64,000 bases of DNA from Neisseria lisongii (GCF_028463985.1 NZ_CP116766.1:1798001-1862000); one strand, 5' to 3'. Numbered from the stretch's first letter, positions 17,007 to 24,796 are shown. Notes: generated by a model from the letters alone, not told the origin. Numbers and translations are program-made.

Positions 17007-17015
17007 AGAGAAACC

Positions 17016-18152
17016 ATGCTTTATCTGATTACAGGCGTACCCGGTTCGGGTAAAACCCTGAAAATGATTTCAGACCTAATGAACCGTAAAGATTTACAGA
17101 ACCGGCCGCTTTATTTGGACGGCATTCCCGAAGTAAAAGGCGACATCATTCCTAATCAACCTATACCTGAAGGCGAATCTATGCAGACATGGCATAAATG
17201 GGCGCCAACAGGTGCTATTCTTGTCATAGACGAATGCCAGCGGGTATTTCGTCCCAGACCCAGCGGTTCAAAAGTTCCTGATTACGTTGCCGAACTGGAA
17301 ACCCACCGCCATAAAGGCATTGATATTTTTTTGCTGACACAGCATCCTCGTTTGATAGACATCAATGTCAGAAGCCTTATAGGCCATCATTGCCATATCG
17401 GCAAAACAAACTTAGGCGTACGCCGCATGATTGAATGGGAACGCTTCGGAGACCCACAAAGCAAAACTGATGTTCAAAATGCTGTTAAAAGCGTATACAC
17501 CTTAGATAAAAATGCCTTCGGTGTGTATAAATCCGCCGAAGAACACACCAAAATAAAAGTTAAACGGAGTAAAGCCATCTATATTTTGCCTGTAGCCATA
17601 CTGGTTGTACTGATTGGCTGCTTTTATGTTTATAAATCATGGAAAACCATAGAAAAACCAACCAACACCGCTAAAAAAATTGAAGCGCAAGCTTCAAGCC
17701 CCGAAGCGGTCGGGGCGGTGGCTGCTCCGGCAGCAAACGACACGAACGCATCGGGGCAATACCCACCCCAAGAAAACAGCCTGCAAGCACCCCAAACCGA
17801 AGCATCTAAGCCCTATTTAAGCAAAGCAGATTACGAACCGAGAATACAGGGGCAACCCCATACCGCCCCAATATACGACAACATGAACAAAGCCGTAAAA
17901 ACCATGCCCTATCCTGTAGCCTGTGTTCAAAACGGAAACAAATGTACCTGTTATACCGACCAAGCAACACCCATACAGGGATTCGATAAAAAACAGTGTT
18001 TGGACTTCGTCAAAAACGGAATTTACAATCCCTATTTGGATATTGCACAACAACTGTCGGAAAACAGTAACCGACAAATACCGGTAACACCTGTCGAACT
18101 TGAACCCGAAGTTTATGTATTAGGTAGTGAAAATCCTCAATCATCCGAATAA
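17016..18152 (+). CDS. Zot-domain phage assembly ATPase (pI-like)
   Basis: A 378-residue inner-membrane ATPase. Walker A is GVPGSGKT (residues 7-14); Walker B is AILVIDE (67-73) followed by CQRVFRP; THRHKGIDIFLLTQHP is a further Zot-family motif. One membrane helix (187-206, IYILPVAILVVLIGCFYV) separates the cytosolic ATPase from a proline/alanine-rich periplasmic tail with a cysteine group (VACVQNGNKCTC). Gene I proteins drive virion extrusion. The name comes from the Vibrio CTX phage toxin; toxicity is not implied. Confidence 0.92.
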   Translation: MLYLITGVPGSGKTLKMISDLMNRKDLQNRPLYLDGIPEVKGDIIPNQPIPEGESMQTWHKWAPTGAILVIDECQRVFRPRPSGSKVPDYVAELETHRHKGIDIFLLTQHPRLIDINVRSLIGHHCHIGKTNLGVRRMIEWERFGDPQSKTDVQNAVKSVYTLDKNAFGVYKSAEEHTKIKVKRSKAIYILPVAILVVLIGCFYVYKSWKTIEKPTNTAKKIEAQASSPEAVGAVAAPAANDTNASGQYPPQENSLQAPQTEASKPYLSKADYEPRIQGQPHTAPIYDNMNKAVKTMPYPVACVQNGNKCTCYTDQATPIQGFDKKQCLDFVKNGIYNPYLDIAQQLSENSNRQIPVTPVELEPEVYVLGSENPQSSE

Positions 18153-18200
18153 TTCAAAAAACCAATCTTGCCCGTAACATTTACAGCAACCTATGCCAAG

Positions 18201-18275
18201 TCAAGGGGAGGATGTCCAAAAAGATTTGTAAAGACAGTTTTATCGTCTTTACAAATCTTTTTGGATACCCCTTGA
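18201..18275 (+). other. Long hairpin, candidate phage replication origin or packaging signal
   Basis: Positions 18215-18235 and 18245-18265 are perfect reverse complements (21 bp, 9-base loop). Outside them TCAAGGGG (18201-18208) pairs with CCCCTTGA (18268-18275). Filamentous phage genomes hold their strand origins and packaging hairpin in the intergenic region after gene I and related genes, so this is the best candidate. It may also stop transcription after the Zot gene. Confidence 0.6.
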
Positions 18276-18303
18276 CGCTCCAGCCTAAAATACGCTCAAA
18301 GCA

Positions 18304-18334
18304 AGGTTGGGGGAGCGTTTTATTCCCCCAACCT
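18304..18334 (+). other. Second intergenic phage hairpin
   Basis: AGGTTGGGGGA (18304-18314) and TCCCCCAACCT (18324-18334) form an 11-bp perfect stem with loop GCGTTTTAT, followed by a small GGCGA/TCGCC stem at about 18344-18356. Together with the first hairpin this is a typical inovirus intergenic region. Role (complementary-strand origin, packaging or terminator) not resolved. Confidence 0.55.
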
Positions 18335-18378
18335 CTGCCACATGGCGAATGTCGCCGAAGGCAAAACCTTTAAAGTTT

Positions 18379-18568
18379 CAAGCCCTGAATATAAACAGGT
18401 ATATTGAGGGCTTGGTATTTGACGAAATACCCGGCAAAGCCTGCGACTTCGCCCATTTCCCTTAAGAATCAATCTTGCGGGTTAGAAAGAAGCGCAGGCT
18501 TTCGTACATCTCAAGTTTGAACACTATCCGGGGCAGACAGCCCGCATCCATAAGGTAAAACAATGTAC
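18379..18568 (+). ncRNA. Candidate IS110 bridge RNA of the prophage recombinase
   Basis: Three structures in the order known for IS621 bridge RNA. (1) 5' stem-loop: CAAGCCCT (18379) with AGGGCTTG (ends 18414). (2) Target loop: basal stem AAAGCCTGCG (18436-18445) / CGCAGGCTTT (18493-18502), inner hairpin AAGA-ATCAA-TCTT (18464-18476); the left strand holds TTTCCCTT (18456-18463, resembles target CTTCCCCT) and the right strand GGGTTAG (18479-18485, complement of target CTAACCC). (3) Donor loop: basal stem GTACAT (18504-18509) / ATGTAC (18563-18568), inner GGGC-AGACA-GCCC; left strand ACACTATC (18521-18528, identical to the phage right end) and right strand ATAAG (18550-18554, complement of CTTAT at the left junction). 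It overlaps the recombinase start. Structure and matches are seen; function is inferred. Confidence 0.65.
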
Positions 18569-19510
18569 TACTTAGGAATAGATATTTCGAAACACACCAT
18601 AGACTGCTGTCTGATTTCAGACGGCTGTTATTACGAAAAACAATTCAGCAATACCGAAAAAGGCTTTCAAAACCTAGAACAGTGGCTTGTCGGACACCAT
18701 GCCACCGAAAACCTCCATTGTTGCTGCGAAGCCACCGGAATCTATTATGAAAAACTGGCCGAATACCTCTACTGCCGCTACATTATCAGCGTAGAAAACC
18801 CAAGAAAAATCAAAGGTTATGCACAATCCAAACTCCAACGGACCAAAAACGACAAACAAGATGCCAAACTTATAGCAGAATACTGCCGGACAAACAAACC
18901 GAAGCACTGGCAGCCACCAACACCTGAACAAAAACAATTACAGGAACTGACCCGCTATTTAACATACCTGAAACAACGGCGTGCAGCAGAACAGACCAAA
19001 TGCCACCAATCCCCTGACTACATCATCAAACATATACAGGAAACACTCATCCATCTGAACCATCAAATCCGCACCGTTAACCAACAGCTTCAAGAATTTT
19101 ATAAAACCCATCCCGAATACGACACCCAACGCAGACAGCTTCAAAGCATCACAGGAATAGGAGAACAGTCCAGCGCAACCCTCCTATCCGCATACAAACG
19201 CCATCAATTTACCAACTCAAAACAATTTACCGCCTATTTCGGTCTTGACCCGAAACAGCACCAATCAGGAAGCAGCATTAAAGGCAAAAGCAGAATATCC
19301 AAAATAGGTAGTGCAGCACTCAGAAAAAACCTGTATATGCCCGCCTTAGTAGCCTACCGCTGCAACGCCTTTCCCCAACTTACAGCCCGTTTGAGAGCCA
19401 AAGGAAAGCCGCCCAAACTGATAATTACCGCCATTATGCGTAAATTGGCTGTTATCGCATTTACCTTGTTAAAAAACGGCGAAACATTCGATAAAACCCG
19501 ATACCAATAA
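18563..19510 (+). CDS. IS110/Piv-family recombinase of the prophage
   Basis: A 315-residue DEDD recombinase like the PivNM/irg proteins linked with neisserial filamentous phages. Catalytic residues visible: D7 (YLGIDISK), E56 (CCEATGIYYE), D97 and D100 (KNDKQDAK). The Tnp_20 part has SITGIGEQSSATLL, and the serine motif QSGSS (234-238) precedes GKSRISKIGSAALRKNLYMPAL. It would integrate and excise the phage; with a CT core this works without terminal inverted repeats, as in IS621. It follows the candidate bridge RNA directly, whose 3' stem includes its ATG TAC start. Confidence 0.93.
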   Translation: MYYLGIDISKHTIDCCLISDGCYYEKQFSNTEKGFQNLEQWLVGHHATENLHCCCEATGIYYEKLAEYLYCRYIISVENPRKIKGYAQSKLQRTKNDKQDAKLIAEYCRTNKPKHWQPPTPEQKQLQELTRYLTYLKQRRAAEQTKCHQSPDYIIKHIQETLIHLNHQIRTVNQQLQEFYKTHPEYDTQRRQLQSITGIGEQSSATLLSAYKRHQFTNSKQFTAYFGLDPKQHQSGSSIKGKSRISKIGSAALRKNLYMPALVAYRCNAFPQLTARLRAKGKPPKLIITAIMRKLAVIAFTLLKNGETFDKTRYQ

Positions 19511-19527
19511 ACACAACCGTCTAAAAA

Positions 19528-19554
19528 CAGCACCCTGAAAAAATCAGGGTGCTG
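19528..19554 (+). terminator. Hairpin after the prophage recombinase
   Basis: CAGCACCCTGA and TCAGGGTGCTG pair perfectly (11 bp, loop AAAAA), 17 bp after the stop codon. No clear T run follows, so it may be a weak terminator or RNA stabiliser. Confidence 0.55.
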
Positions 19555-19606
19555 CCTATGCTTTCTATTAAGAAATGTAAAATTTATTGACGTAGCAATA
19601 CACTAT

Positions 19607-19634
19607 CTAACCCCTTCCCGCCAGCGGGACGGGG
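19607..19634. other. Right prophage junction (other half of target repeat)
   Basis: Phage sequence ...ACACTAT CT is followed by AACCCCTTCCCGCC and AGCGGGACGGGGA, the right half of the repeat at 48964-49007. The CT (19607-19608) duplicates that at 12799-12800. Confidence 0.85.
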
Positions 19635-19637
19635 AGC

Positions 19638-19777
19638 TGTGTAGCGTGCTTGCCTAAGCAGGCACGTGTTCTTTAAATTCTACATGAATGCCGTCTGAAA
19701 ATGAGCAAAGCGAGTTTCAGCGCAGCTAAAACCGTAGGTTTCGCCAAAACAAGGGTAACGAGTTTCAGACGGCCTTG
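19638..19777. repeat. Dispersed repeat (GCAGGCACGTGTTCTTT type) with paired DUS
   Basis: TGTAGCGTGCTTGCCTAAGC followed by AGGCACGTGTTCTTT, then an AT-DUS (about 19690) and an inverted DUS (about 19767). It directly follows the interrupted target repeat, the same order as at 28905-29045 and, reversed, at 33612-33800. Confidence 0.75.
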
Positions 19778-19823
19778 CCGCAGGATTGATTGTTATTTTA
19801 AATGGGTAAATCCGAATTAAGAA

Positions 19824-19846
19824 ATAAAAATAATTTGTATTTTTAT
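19824..19846. promoter_or_regulatory. A/T dyad upstream of efeU, candidate operator
   Basis: ATAAAAATA (19824-19832) and TATTTTTAT (19838-19846) are perfect reverse complements around ATTTG, about 105 bp before efeU. An iron-responsive site (Fur) would be expected here, but the match to the Fur consensus is poor. Confidence 0.3.
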
Positions 19847-19949
19847 TCCTACAGGCGTGTAATTCGGGTGGAGAAAATAAAATCGGAATAAAAAACGGAG
19901 AAAAGCGGAAGTTTCCTGCTGCGGGCAGGTTTGGTTGAAGGACGGATGA

Positions 19950-20789
19950 ATGTTTATTGCTTTTCTGATTATGTTGCGCGAGGGCATTGAGGCAGCGCTG
20001 ATTGTCGGCATTATCGCCGGTTTTTTGAAACAGGCGGGGCATTCGGAGTTGATGCCCAAAGTGTGGCTCGGCGTGGCTCTGGCTGTGTTGCTGTGTCTGG
20101 GCGCAGGCTGCGGCATTCATGCGCTGACGGGTGAAATTCCGCAAAAGCAGCAGGAGTTGGCGGTTGGCGTTATCGGGCTGGTGGCGGTGGCCATGCTGAC
20201 GTATATGGTGTTTTGGATGAAAAAAGCCGCCGCTTCGATGAAGCGGCAGCTTCAGGATTCGGTGCAGTCGGCGCTGAATCGGGGCAAAGGTCAGGGCTTG
20301 GCCTTGGTCGGTATGGCGTTTCTGGCGGTGGCACGGGAAGGCTTGGAAAGCGTGTTTTTCCTGTTGGCGGTGTTTGAACAAAGCCCGACTTGGCAGATGC
20401 CGTTTGGTGCGCTTGCCGGTTTGGCGGCAGCGGCGGCGGTGGGTGCGCTGGTGTATCAGGGCGGTATGCGGCTGAATCTGGCCAAGTTTTTCCGCATGAC
20501 CGGCGCATTTCTGATTGTGGTGGCGGCAGGTCTGCTGGCCGGTTCGCTGCGGGCGCTGCACGAGGCGGGCATTTGGAACAGTTTGCAGAATGTGGTGTTT
20601 GATGCTTCTTCGTTGCTGCATGAAGACAGCCCGTTGGGCGTGCTGCTCGGCGGATTTTTCGGTTATACCGACCACCCGACCGAGGGCGAAATTTGGGCAT
20701 GGCTGCTGTATTGCGTGCCTGCGATGATTTGGTTTTTACACGGCACCCGGCCGGTAAAAAATATGACTGATGTGAAAGAAAGAGGATAA
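19950..20789 (+). CDS. efeU: Ferrous iron permease EfeU (FTR1 family)
   Basis: A 279-residue inner-membrane protein with seven predicted helices and both FTR1 iron-binding motifs, REGIE (residues 10-14) and REGLE (129-133). It imports iron and acts with EfeO and EfeB, whose genes follow. GAAGGACGG lies just before the ATG. efeO begins 3 bp after its stop codon, so the two form an operon. Confidence 0.96.
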   Translation: MFIAFLIMLREGIEAALIVGIIAGFLKQAGHSELMPKVWLGVALAVLLCLGAGCGIHALTGEIPQKQQELAVGVIGLVAVAMLTYMVFWMKKAAASMKRQLQDSVQSALNRGKGQGLALVGMAFLAVAREGLESVFFLLAVFEQSPTWQMPFGALAGLAAAAAVGALVYQGGMRLNLAKFFRMTGAFLIVVAAGLLAGSLRALHEAGIWNSLQNVVFDASSLLHEDSPLGVLLGGFFGYTDHPTEGEIWAWLLYCVPAMIWFLHGTRPVKNMTDVKERG

Positions 20790-20792
20790 TTT

Positions 20793-21956
20793 ATGAAACA
20801 GTTCAATACGGTTGCTTTATCTGTTTTGCTGGCGTTTGGTTTAAGCGCCTGTCAGCCGCCCGAAGCCGAAAAAACCGCCGCTCCTGCGGCCGGCGCAGCG
20901 GCGGTAAATGAAGACGGCTCGGTGAATATCGCCGTCAATGACAACGCCTGCGAACCGATGGAACTGACCGTGCCGAGCGGCCAGACCGTGTTCAACATCA
21001 AAAACAACAGCGGCCGCAAGCTGGAATGGGAAATTCTTAAAGGCGTGATGGTGGTGGACGAACGGGAAAACATTGCCCCGAATCTTGCCGACAAAATGAC
21101 CGTTACCCTGTTGCCCGGCGAATATGAAATGACCTGCGGCCTGCTGACCAACCCGCGCGGCAAACTGATTGTTACCGACAGCGGTTTTAAAGACACCGCC
21201 AACGAAGCCGATTTGGAAAAACTCGCCCAACCGCTCGCCGCCTATAAAGCCTATGTTCAGGGCGAAGTTAAAGAATTGGTTGCCAAAACCAAAGCCTTCA
21301 CCGATGCCGTGAAAGCCGGTAATGCCGAACAGGCCAAAGCCCTGTTTGCCGCCACCCGCTACCATTACGAACGCATCGAGCCGATTGCCGAACTGTTCAA
21401 CGAACTCGATCCGGCGATTGATGCCCGCGAAGACGATTTCAAAGACGGCCCGAAAGATGCCGCCTTCACCGGTTTCCACCGTATCGAATACGCATTATGG
21501 GTCGAGAACAACATTGATGCCGTGAAAACCGTTGCCGACAAACTGCAGCAAGACGTAGAAGCGCTGCAAAAAGAAATCGATGCCCTCAACTTCCCGCCGA
21601 GCAAAGTTGTCGGCGGTGCCGCCGAACTGATTGAAGAAGTGGCCGGCAGCAAAATCAGCGGCGAAGAAGACCGCTACAGCCACACCGATTTGAGCGATTT
21701 CCAAGCCAATATCGACGGCGCACAAAAAATCGTCGAACTCTTCCGCAGCCAAATCGCCGAGAAAAACCAAGGCCTGTTGGACAAAGTGGACGGCAACTTC
21801 AAACAAGTCAATGACGTATTGGCGAAATACAAAACCGCAGACGGTTTCGCCACTTACGACAAGCTGACCGAAGCCGACCGCAAAGCCCTGCAGGCACCGA
21901 TTAACGCCTTGGCGGAAGACTTGAGCCAACTGCGCGGCACTTTGGGCTTGAATTAA
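20793..21956 (+). CDS. efeO: Iron-uptake protein EfeO (cupredoxin + imelysin domains)
   Basis: A 387-residue protein with lipobox LSAC (Cys20), an N-terminal cupredoxin-like domain (about residues 45-130: NACEPMELTVPSGQTVF ... LLPGEYEMTCGLL) and a C-terminal imelysin (M75-like) domain with RYHYERIEP and FTGFHRIEYALW. It is the extracytoplasmic iron-binding part of the EfeUOB system. Having both domains makes it the long EfeO form. The apparent lipobox suggests membrane tethering, unlike the soluble E. coli protein. Confidence 0.95.
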   Translation: MKQFNTVALSVLLAFGLSACQPPEAEKTAAPAAGAAAVNEDGSVNIAVNDNACEPMELTVPSGQTVFNIKNNSGRKLEWEILKGVMVVDERENIAPNLADKMTVTLLPGEYEMTCGLLTNPRGKLIVTDSGFKDTANEADLEKLAQPLAAYKAYVQGEVKELVAKTKAFTDAVKAGNAEQAKALFAATRYHYERIEPIAELFNELDPAIDAREDDFKDGPKDAAFTGFHRIEYALWVENNIDAVKTVADKLQQDVEALQKEIDALNFPPSKVVGGAAELIEEVAGSKISGEEDRYSHTDLSDFQANIDGAQKIVELFRSQIAEKNQGLLDKVDGNFKQVNDVLAKYKTADGFATYDKLTEADRKALQAPINALAEDLSQLRGTLGLN

Positions 21957-21962
21957 AAACCG

Positions 21963-22010
21963 TTTTTCAGACGGCCTCCGGCAGCCATCGCCCGGCAGGC
22001 CGTCTGAAAA
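21963..22010. terminator. Inverted-DUS pair after efeO
   Basis: TTTTTCAGACGGCCT and AGGCCGTCTGAAAA face each other across 19 bases, immediately after the efeO stop codon; it may reduce read-through into efeB. Confidence 0.65.
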
Positions 22011-22037
22011 TCGGATTTTTATAGAAACAGCCGACAT

Positions 22038-22225
22038 TGATAGTAAATACACTGAATCATTCATACGGTTTTTAAACAGTGCGTAGCTTGGGTCGAGACC
22101 CAACATGATTTAAAACGCCTTGAAACATAAGATTTTGTCGGGTTACGCTCGTTCCTCGCTAACCATAACCTACGCCTGATTTTGTATGGAAAATTCGGTG
22201 TTTTAACTAAAGTGAATTCACGATA
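22038..22225. repeat. MITE-like repeat between efeO and efeB
   Basis: Contains GTCGAGACCCAACATGATTT, TTGTCGGGTTACGCTCGTTC and AACCTACGCCTGATTTTGTA, and is the reverse orientation of the element at 46235-46408. It splits the usual efeOB spacing and together with the DUS pair fills the 350-bp gap. Confidence 0.75.
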
Positions 22226-22308
22226 TATCCGCTTGTTTTCAGAAGTTGAACCATACCGAATAAAGCCAACCCGCCGAGATTGCCCCAAAAAATCAATAAG
22301 GAATCCCC

Positions 22309-23571
22309 ATGAGCCAAAACCAACCCGCCCAACCCGGAAAACGCAACCTGCTCAAAGCCGCTGCCGCCCTTGGTGCCGCAGGACTGGTCGGCGGTTGTTT
22401 TTCAGACGGCAAAAAAAGCAGCGGCAGCAGCGAAACCGAGTGCAACCGCCATTCCGAACAAAGCTACCCCTGCTACGGCAGCCATCAGGCAGGCATCACC
22501 ACGCCGCATCAATTGTTCGGCATCATGTGCGCCTTCGACATCATCGGCGACAACGTCAAACAGTTGGAAAACCTGCTGCGCACCCTCACCGCCCGCATCG
22601 AATTTCTCACCCAAGGCGGCGAATACACAGACGGCAACGACAAATTACCGCCCGCCGGCAGCGGCCTGCTCGGCAAAACCTTTCTCCCCGACGGCCTGAC
22701 CATTACCGTCGGTGTCGGCAGCAGCCTGTTTGACCAACGCTTCGGCTTGGCAGACAAAAAACCGAAACACCTGCAGGAAATGCGGGACTTTCCCAACGAC
22801 AAACTGCAAAAAGACTGGTGCGACGGCGACCTCAGCATTCAAATCTGCGCCTTTTCCCCCGAAACCTGTCAGGCCGCCCTGCGCGACATTCTCAAACACA
22901 CCGCCCAAACCGCCATTATCCGCTGGAGCATAGACGGCTTCCTACCCAAAAGCGAAACCGGCGCACTGGCCGCCCGCAACCTGCTCGGTTTTAGAGACGG
23001 CTCGGGCAACCCCAACGTTGCCGACCCCAAAACCGCCGACCAAGTATTGTGGACAGGCGTGGCCGCCAACAGCCTGGACGAGCCCGAATGGGCAAAAAAC
23101 GGCAGCTATCAGGCAGTACGCCTGATCCGCCATTTCGTCGAATTTTGGGACCGAACCCCACTGCAGGAACAAAACGCCATTTTCGGCCGGGAAAAATACA
23201 GCGGCGCACCGCTTGACGGCAAAAAAGAAAGCGATGTCGCCGACTACACCAAAGACCCCGCAGGCAACACCGTCCCCACCGACAGCCATATGCGGCTCGC
23301 CAACCCGCGCGACCCCGAATTTATGAAAAAACACCTGCTGTTCCGCCGGGCATTCAACTACTCGAGAGGACTCTCCAAAGCCGGACAACTCGATGTCGGC
23401 CTGATTTTCATTTGCTATCAGGCCAACCTTGCCGACGGCTTTATCTTCGTCCAAAACCTGCTCAACGGCGAACCGCTCGAAGAATATATCTCACCGTTCG
23501 GCGGCGGCTATTTCTTCGTCTTACCGGGCGTGGAACAAGGCAGCTTTTTGGGGCAGGGGCTGATCGGATAA
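22309..23571 (+). CDS. efeB: Deferrochelatase/peroxidase EfeB (Dyp-type)
   Basis: A 420-residue Dyp-type haem peroxidase with the GxxDG motif as GFRDGSGNP (about residue 227), a haem-ligand histidine in RLIRHFVEF (about 274) and the distal arginine region LFRRAFNYSRG. The N-terminus, KRNLLKAAAALGAAGLVGGC, looks like a twin-arginine signal with Lys-Arg in place of Arg-Arg, followed by a possible lipobox. The following FSDG is encoded by an inverted DUS. EfeB oxidises ferrous iron or removes iron from haem for EfeUO. Confidence 0.95.
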   Translation: MSQNQPAQPGKRNLLKAAAALGAAGLVGGCFSDGKKSSGSSETECNRHSEQSYPCYGSHQAGITTPHQLFGIMCAFDIIGDNVKQLENLLRTLTARIEFLTQGGEYTDGNDKLPPAGSGLLGKTFLPDGLTITVGVGSSLFDQRFGLADKKPKHLQEMRDFPNDKLQKDWCDGDLSIQICAFSPETCQAALRDILKHTAQTAIIRWSIDGFLPKSETGALAARNLLGFRDGSGNPNVADPKTADQVLWTGVAANSLDEPEWAKNGSYQAVRLIRHFVEFWDRTPLQEQNAIFGREKYSGAPLDGKKESDVADYTKDPAGNTVPTDSHMRLANPRDPEFMKKHLLFRRAFNYSRGLSKAGQLDVGLIFICYQANLADGFIFVQNLLNGEPLEEYISPFGGGYFFVLPGVEQGSFLGQGLIG

Positions 23572-23594
23572 ATACCGCCCGCCCGTGTAATACA

Positions 23595-23640
23595 AAAATC
23601 AAGCCGTCTGAAAATCAGATTTTCAGACGGCTTGATTTTT
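23595..23640. terminator. Bidirectional inverted-DUS terminator
   Basis: AAAAATCAAGCCGTCTGAAA and its reverse complement form a long stem around a 4-base loop, with A and T runs on both sides, between convergent efeB and the GNA1162 gene. Confidence 0.9.
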
Positions 23641-23658
23641 TGGACAAGTCAGCAGGGC

Positions 23659-24324
23659 TTATTTGCCGGGTTGGGTTTGGTAATGCGGCGACCGAGGGCC
23701 GAATAAAATGCCGCGCGGCATGTCTGCCCCCAGCAATCGGGAACCGGTAACTTGAGCTATGTCGAATCCTTTGTCTGTTACCGAGCTGGCGATTTGGTCG
23801 ATCAGTGCGCTGACCAACATGCCTAGAAGACCGCTTTGTCCGCTGTTTTGGTTTTCTATGCTGGAAGCACTGGCAGAACCCGTCCATAAGGTTTTACCGG
23901 TTTTGCTGTCTATCAAAGTGGCTTCGGCGCTGACCCGTGTATCGCTTTGAATCACTTGGTAGCTGGTACCGTATTGCTTGACTGTGATATATAAAACGGC
24001 ATCTGCACCGAAAATTTGGTGTAGTTTGTCCAATTTAACCTGATGAATATCGGCAGGCTGGGTCAATCCGTTTTGTTTGAAGGTTTCGTTGACTACGGCA
24101 ACCGGAAACACGTAATAGCCTGATTCTGCCAAAGGTCGGGTTGCGGATGCCAACATGCCCGCAGTGGCGTTGATGTCGGGCGATTCGTTCAGCGGGGGCA
24201 GTACCAAAATGGATTTCGGGCTGCTTTCTTTAAAGGCTGTGTAATCGTAGGGTTGTTGCGGTGTCGAAGCGCAGGCTGCCAAAAACAGGGCGGCGGCAGG
24301 AATCAGGGACTTCCATGAAATCAT
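23659..24324 (-). CDS. DUF799 lipoprotein (GNA1162 family)
   Basis: A 221-residue lipoprotein (lipobox LAAC, Cys18). It matches the meningococcal antigen GNA1162: SILVLPPLNESPDINAT, GYYVFPVAVVNETFKQNG, IFGADAVLYITVKQYG, LIDSKTGKTLWTGSA. The fold is related to TolB/CsgG-type lipoproteins. It overlaps the upstream DUF4810 gene by 4 bp and belongs to a three-lipoprotein operon with a CsgG homologue, suggesting an outer-membrane transport or assembly complex whose cargo is unknown. Confidence 0.92.
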   Translation of the reverse strand: MISWKSLIPAAALFLAACASTPQQPYDYTAFKESSPKSILVLPPLNESPDINATAGMLASATRPLAESGYYVFPVAVVNETFKQNGLTQPADIHQVKLDKLHQIFGADAVLYITVKQYGTSYQVIQSDTRVSAEATLIDSKTGKTLWTGSASASSIENQNSGQSGLLGMLVSALIDQIASSVTDKGFDIAQVTGSRLLGADMPRGILFGPRSPHYQTQPGK

Positions 24325-24686
24325 TTATTTGCTCCTTTGTATTTTTTCAGCAGAAAATCCATAAATGCAGATGATTCAGGGAATTGGGCTTTTTCCGCTT
24401 CAAATTCGGATTGAGCCTGCCGGGTTTGTCCCGCATCGTTCAGCAGTAATCCCAAATGAGCATGAGCGCCCGGTGCCGGACTTTGTTGTTTTTTAGCGGC
24501 TTCTTGGAAATATTTTTCCATATTGTTAATCTGCTCGCCCAACGGTTTACCATCGCTTTTTAATCGTTGGTAAACATCGGCATTATTGTTGCCCCAGTAA
24601 TAAAGCGTAGTCGGCTGTTGCGTGCCGCAGGCGGTCAAAAGCAACAAACTGCCGGAAGCCAGTCCGGTTAAAAACAGTTTCTTCAT
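24321..24686 (-). CDS. DUF4810 lipoprotein
   Basis: A 121-residue lipoprotein, MKKLFLTG start, lipobox LTAC (Cys20), then LYYWGNNNADVYQRLKSDG and a helical TPR-like segment (AHAHLGLLLNDAGQTRQAQSEFEAEK) typical of DUF4810. I chose the ATG at 24686 because it starts the signal peptide and has AAGGGTAAG upstream; a frame extension to 24728 adds no recognised sequence. Middle gene of the CsgG-DUF4810-DUF799 operon. Confidence 0.9.
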   Translation of the reverse strand: MKKLFLTGLASGSLLLLTACGTQQPTTLYYWGNNNADVYQRLKSDGKPLGEQINNMEKYFQEAAKKQQSPAPGAHAHLGLLLNDAGQTRQAQSEFEAEKAQFPESSAFMDFLLKKYKGANK

Positions 24687-24796
24687 GATACTTACCCTTT
24701 GTTGTGCTGCCGGATATGTTTTACGCAAATAATATGGCGGGAATATTTTTCTTAGCCATATTGTTCATACACACCCATATCCGGCGTGTCGGCAGA

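Larger units (their letters stand above)
12801..19608 (+). mobile_element. Filamentous prophage (inovirus), 6.8 kb, Nf/MDA-like
   Basis: A full inovirus gene order on one strand: HUH replication initiator, DUF1293 protein, major coat, small membrane proteins, TspB-like adsorption protein, DUF2523 protein, Zot-type assembly ATPase, an intergenic region of stacked hairpins, and an IS110/Piv-type recombinase. No secretin gene is present, so export presumably uses the host type IV pilus secretin PilQ, as proposed for neisserial phages. Joining 12800 to 19609 restores an unbroken copy of the palindromic repeat, with CT present at both junctions (12799-12800 and 19607-19608). Base composition is more A+T-rich than the flanks, and no DUS terminators lie inside. 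Confidence 0.93.

Noticed and set aside
17016..18152. Zot protein as an enterotoxin
   Set aside because: The Zot domain here is the phage assembly ATPase; nothing in the sequence supports a toxin role.
19824..19846. A/T dyad before efeU as a definite Fur box
   Set aside because: It is a perfect dyad but lacks the GATAAT-type hexamers of the Fur consensus, so it is kept only as a low-confidence candidate.
19680..20675. 331-codon minus-strand frame opposite efeU
   Set aside because: Histidine/glutamine-rich composition typical of the antisense of a G/C-rich membrane gene; efeU has both REGxE motifs.
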